The translations under genes and the position numbers were made by a program. Under the pieces are notes generated by a model. The model saw only the letters and a list, made by a program, of their open reading frames with translations, was not told the DNA's origin and did no database searches. Positions 61,441 to 64,000 of a stretch of 64,000 nt of DNA are shown here, piece by piece; positions within the stretch are counted from its first letter, which is position 1; each line of letters starts with the position of its first letter. The DNA comes from Mimachlamys varia (Eukaryota; Mollusca; Bivalvia; Pectinida; Pectinidae). The DNA lies in NCBI GenBank assembly GCA_947623455.1, contig OX392527.1:10412001-10476000 (forward strand), in the 5' to 3' direction.

Positions 61441-62865
61441 TGACCTTGAATGAATGTCAGGGTCATTTCTTTAAACAAACTTGACACACCTTTATCCCAG
61501 CATGCCACAAGCCCAATATCACATCTCTGTGCCTTTTGGTTATTCAGAAAAAGTTGTTTTAAAGATTTTGACCCTTTTGGCCCATGTGACCTTGAATGAA
61601 GTTCAAGGTCATTTATTTGAACAAACTTGGTAGACCTTTATCCCAGCATAACACAGGACCAATATCAGGTCTCTGGGCCTTTTGGTTATTCAGAAGAAGT
61701 TTAAAGATTTTGACCCTTTTGGCCCATGTGACCTTGAATGAAGTTCAAGGTCATTTATTTGAACAAACTTGGTAGCCCTTTATCCCAGCATGCCACAGGC
61801 CCAATATCAGGTCTCTGGGCCTTTTGGTTATTCAGAAGAAGTCGTTCAAAGATTTTGACCTTTTTGGCCCCTGTGACCTTGAATGAAGGTCAAGGTCATT
61901 TGTTTGAACAAACTTGGTAGCCCTTTATCCCAGCATGCCACAGGCCCAATATTAGGTCTCTGGGCCTTTTGGTTATTCAGAAGAAGTCGTTCAAAGATTT
62001 TGACCTTTTTGGCCCCTGTGACCTTGAATGAAGGTCAAGGTCATTTGTTTGAACAAACTTTGTAGCCCTTTATCCCAGCATGCCACAGGCCCAATATTAG
62101 GTCTCTGGGCCTTTTGGTTATTCAGAAGAAGTCGTTCAAAGATTTTGACCTTTTTGGCCCCTGTGACCTTGAATGAAGGTCAAGGTCATTTGTTTTAACA
62201 AACTTGGTAGCCCTTTATCCCAGCATGCCACAGGCCCAATATTAGGTCTCTGGGCCTTTTGGTTATTCAGAAGAAGTCGTTTAAAAATTATGACCGTTTT
62301 GTCCCCTGTGACCTTGAATGAAGGTCAAGGTCATTTCTTTGAACAAACTTGGTAGCCCTTTATCTCAGCATAACACAGGACCAATATCAGGTCTCTGGGC
62401 CTTTTGGTTATTCAGAAGAAGTTGTTTAAAAAGATTTTGACCTTTTTGGCCCCTGTGACCTTGAATGAAGGTCAAGGTCATTTGTTTGAACAAACTTGGT
62501 AGCCCTTTATCCCAGCATAACACAGGCCCAATATCAGGTCTCTGGGCCTTTTGGTTATTCAGAAGAAGTCGTTCAAAGATTTTGACCTTTTTGGCCCCTG
62601 TGACCTTGAATGAAGGTCAAGGTCATTTGTTTGAACAAACTTGGTAGCCCTTTATCCCAGCATGCCACAGGCCCAATATCAGGTCTCTGGGCCTTTTGGT
62701 TATTCAGAAGAAGTCGTTCAAAGATTTTGACCTTTTTGGCCCCTGTGACCTTGAATGAAGGTCAAGGTCATTTGTTTGAACAAACTTGGTAGCCCTTTAT
62801 CCCAGCATGCCACAGGCCCAATATTGGGTCTATGGGCCTTTTGGTTTATGAGAAGAAGATGTTTA
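61441..62865 (+). repeat. 145-bp core tandem repeat of HINE-like element
   Basis: Ten units, phased at TGACCTTGAATGAA (61441, 61587, 61729, 61874, 62019, 62164, 62309, 62456, 62601 and 62746). Each has GACCTTGAATGAAGGTCAAG, GTCATTTGTTTGAACAAACT, CTTTATCCCAGCATGCCACA and CTCTGGGCCTTTTGGTTATT. The middle units are nearly identical. The first three are diverged (CCCATGTGACC, AAGTTCAAGG). The run of 60-residue ORFs is a by-product of the repeat. Confidence 0.97.
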
Positions 62866-62877
62866 AATGGAAAAGTT

Positions 62878-62955
62878 TACGGACGGCGCACGACGCACGG
62901 CGCACGACGCACGGCGCACGGCGCACGACGCACGGCGCACGACGACGGACGAAGC
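62878..62955. repeat. GC-rich 7/14-bp microsatellite (GGCGCAC/GACGCAC)
   Basis: Alternating CGGCGCA and CGACGCA heptamers in the right arm of the HINE-like element. GACGG-rich stretches of this kind are frequent next to the 3' hairpin in molluscan copies. Confidence 0.9.
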
Positions 62956-63000
62956 ATGATGACTATAGGTCATCCTGACCCTTCGGGTCAGATGACCTAA

Positions 63001-63155
63001 AAATATACCACAAGATGTCAAATATACCACAAGATGTCAAATATACCACATGTTGTCAAATATACTACATGTTGTCAAATATACCACATGTTGACAAATA
63101 TACCACATGTTGACAAATATACCACATGTTGTCACATATATAAAGTTGTCAAATA
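63001..63155. repeat. 20-bp AT-rich satellite (right part of split array)
   Basis: About seven units of ATATACCACATGTTGTCAAA and the variant ACAAGATG. They resemble the ATACCACAGGATGACATA units just left of the HINE-like element (61021-61040), as expected if one array was split by the insertion. Confidence 0.9.
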
Positions 63156-63836
63156 TGAATATAAAACAGGATCTTGTATGCTGTAAAAGCCAATATTTTC
63201 GTGTGTGGATATTTTCGCTTAGCCAGCCTTCAAACTGTTCGGGATGTGACAATTTTCGAGGTTCAGTCATGCTGTTTTGTTCTGTGTACCTACAATACTA
63301 TTAGTTCAAGTGATGTTAAATAGGTTCGCGTATGGATATATTTGCAGAGATTTAATTCAACCGAAATAAGCTAAAATTTCCACACCGCCAACAATTCCAC
63401 TTTTACAGTATACCAAAGGGGGCCGTGATGACTAAGTTATTAGATGTCTGACATCCTGCTATCACTGGCCCTCCTTGTCTGGGTCTAGGTTCAAGGTCTA
63501 ACTGGGTCAGTTGCCATGTACTGGCCATAGGTTGGTGGTTTTTCTCCAGGAACTCCACTTATCCTCCACCAGAATTTCAAAATACCACAAAGATGTCGAA
63601 TAATGCACAGGAAGTCAAATAGTACCACAGAATTTCAAACCTACCACCAGACTGTCATATCTATCGCAAGATTTCATATGTTTTACCAAATGTCATGATG
63701 TCACATTATCTTCACTGCAGAGTTTGTTCCTTGACTGTCAGGATCACAATGACAGGGGACTATAGACAAACGTTTCCAGTAGTGTTAAAAACTGTCTTTC
63801 TGCTGGCAAACAAATTTCACTTAACCTTTATAGAGA
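63156..63836. other. unique spacer with decayed satellite copies
   Basis: Mostly single-copy-looking. At 63576-63690 degenerate ACCACAGAATTTCAAA and CCAGACTGTCATATCTA words mark eroded remains of the same AT-rich satellite. No gene was seen. Confidence 0.5.
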
Positions 63837-63837
63837 A

Positions 63838-63969
63838 ACAAATACAATCTAGAAATATTACTTAGGAAAAACAAATACAATCTAGAAATATTAATTAGGA
63901 AAAACAAATACAATCTAGAAATATTGCTTAGGAAAAACAAATACAATCTAGAAATATTGCTTAGGAAAA
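63838..63969. repeat. 33-bp tandem repeat
   Basis: Four units of ACAAATACAATCTAGAAATA followed by TTGCTTAGGAAAA, phased at 63838, 63871, 63904 and 63937. A partial fifth starts at 63970. Confidence 0.96.
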
Positions 63970-63990
63970 ACAAACCGAAGTCAAGTAGAA

Positions 63991-64000
63991 CAAGAGGCCC
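63991..64000 (+). mobile_element. start of a second HINE-like element (cut by window edge)
   Basis: The last ten bases, CAAGAGGCCC, preceded by AGAA, equal the left end of the 61046 element (ACAACAAGAGGCCC). Only ten bases are visible, so this is a strong hint rather than proof. Confidence 0.55.

Larger units (their letters stand above)
61046..63000 (+). mobile_element. pearl/HINE-like (Helentron-derived) non-autonomous element
   Basis: The left end starts CAAGAGGCCCAACGGGCCTT, with a 6-bp stem AGGCCC/GGGCCT, followed by GGTCATCTGAC (61069-61079). The right end has the inverse GTCAGATGACC (62987-62997) inside a hairpin CTGACCC-TTC-GGGTCAG (62975-62991) and finishes CTAA. The interior holds ten 145-bp tandem units. 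Subterminal inverted repeats, a 3' stem-loop and a central minisatellite are the hallmarks of HINE/DINE elements and of the bivalve 'pearl' family. No Rep/helicase is encoded. The exact termini are inferred from the interrupted satellite on both sides. A second copy starts at 63991. Confidence 0.8.

Noticed and set aside
61738..63000. Run of 60-81-codon + ORFs (MKVKVICLNKLGSPLSQHATG)
   Set aside because: They are out-of-context translations of the 145-bp core repeat of the HINE-like element, each ending in the next unit.

Overview
The window is eukaryotic, non-coding and repeat-dominated, and most probably comes from a bivalve or related mollusc. Reasons: kilobase-long minisatellites, an APE-type LINE with a 2A-like motif, tRNA-derived SINEs, and a 'pearl'/HINE-like element (terminal hairpins, subterminal inverted repeats, ten 145-bp core repeats) of a kind known from bivalves. 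No host gene, tRNA gene or rRNA gene could be supported. The only convincing protein-coding sequence is the LINE open reading frame.

Layout. 1-1457: 37-bp minisatellite, cut by the window edge. 2128-18119: 32-bp minisatellite, about 500 units. 18411-18628: small 29-bp array. 19139-25033: 46-bp minisatellite, about 128 units. 25985-27141: array of about 50 bp, 23 units. 28106-42802: C-tract minisatellite with mixed units of about 46-62 bp, containing three copies of a 186-bp non-repetitive block. Together these arrays cover roughly 39 kb of the first 43 kb. Three of them show recent kilobase-scale internal duplications. The spacers between them look like ordinary AT-rich intergenic or intronic DNA.

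42.8-64 kb is a transposon-rich region. It holds a GC-rich dispersed repeat (43187-43511 and 58424-58729) and an intact 1171-codon LINE on the minus strand (ORF 46469-49984, 3' UTR probably to about 45930). A SINE-like unit lies just upstream of the LINE (50013-50163), followed by a pair of a second tRNA-derived SINE (51310-51616, 51692-51985). An 85-bp-arm inverted repeat with a hammerhead-ribozyme-like core sits at 52181-52408. A TTAA-flanked MITE candidate (56730-57153) and an AT-rich satellite (59648-61045, resuming at 63001) follow. That satellite is split by the HINE-like element (61046-63000), and a second copy of the same element begins at the right edge (63991).

The most unusual observation is a set of six tiny palindromes (18-39 bp) with arms CAGRGACGTATA, each bordered by a 7-bp direct repeat. 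Three of the repeats are not palindrome-derived and match 7/7, one more matches 7/7, and two match 6/7. Five lie within 920 bp (57043-57970) and one is at 45618. They look like either ultra-short transposable elements or excision scars of a DNA transposon with 7-bp target duplications. I know of no named family that matches.
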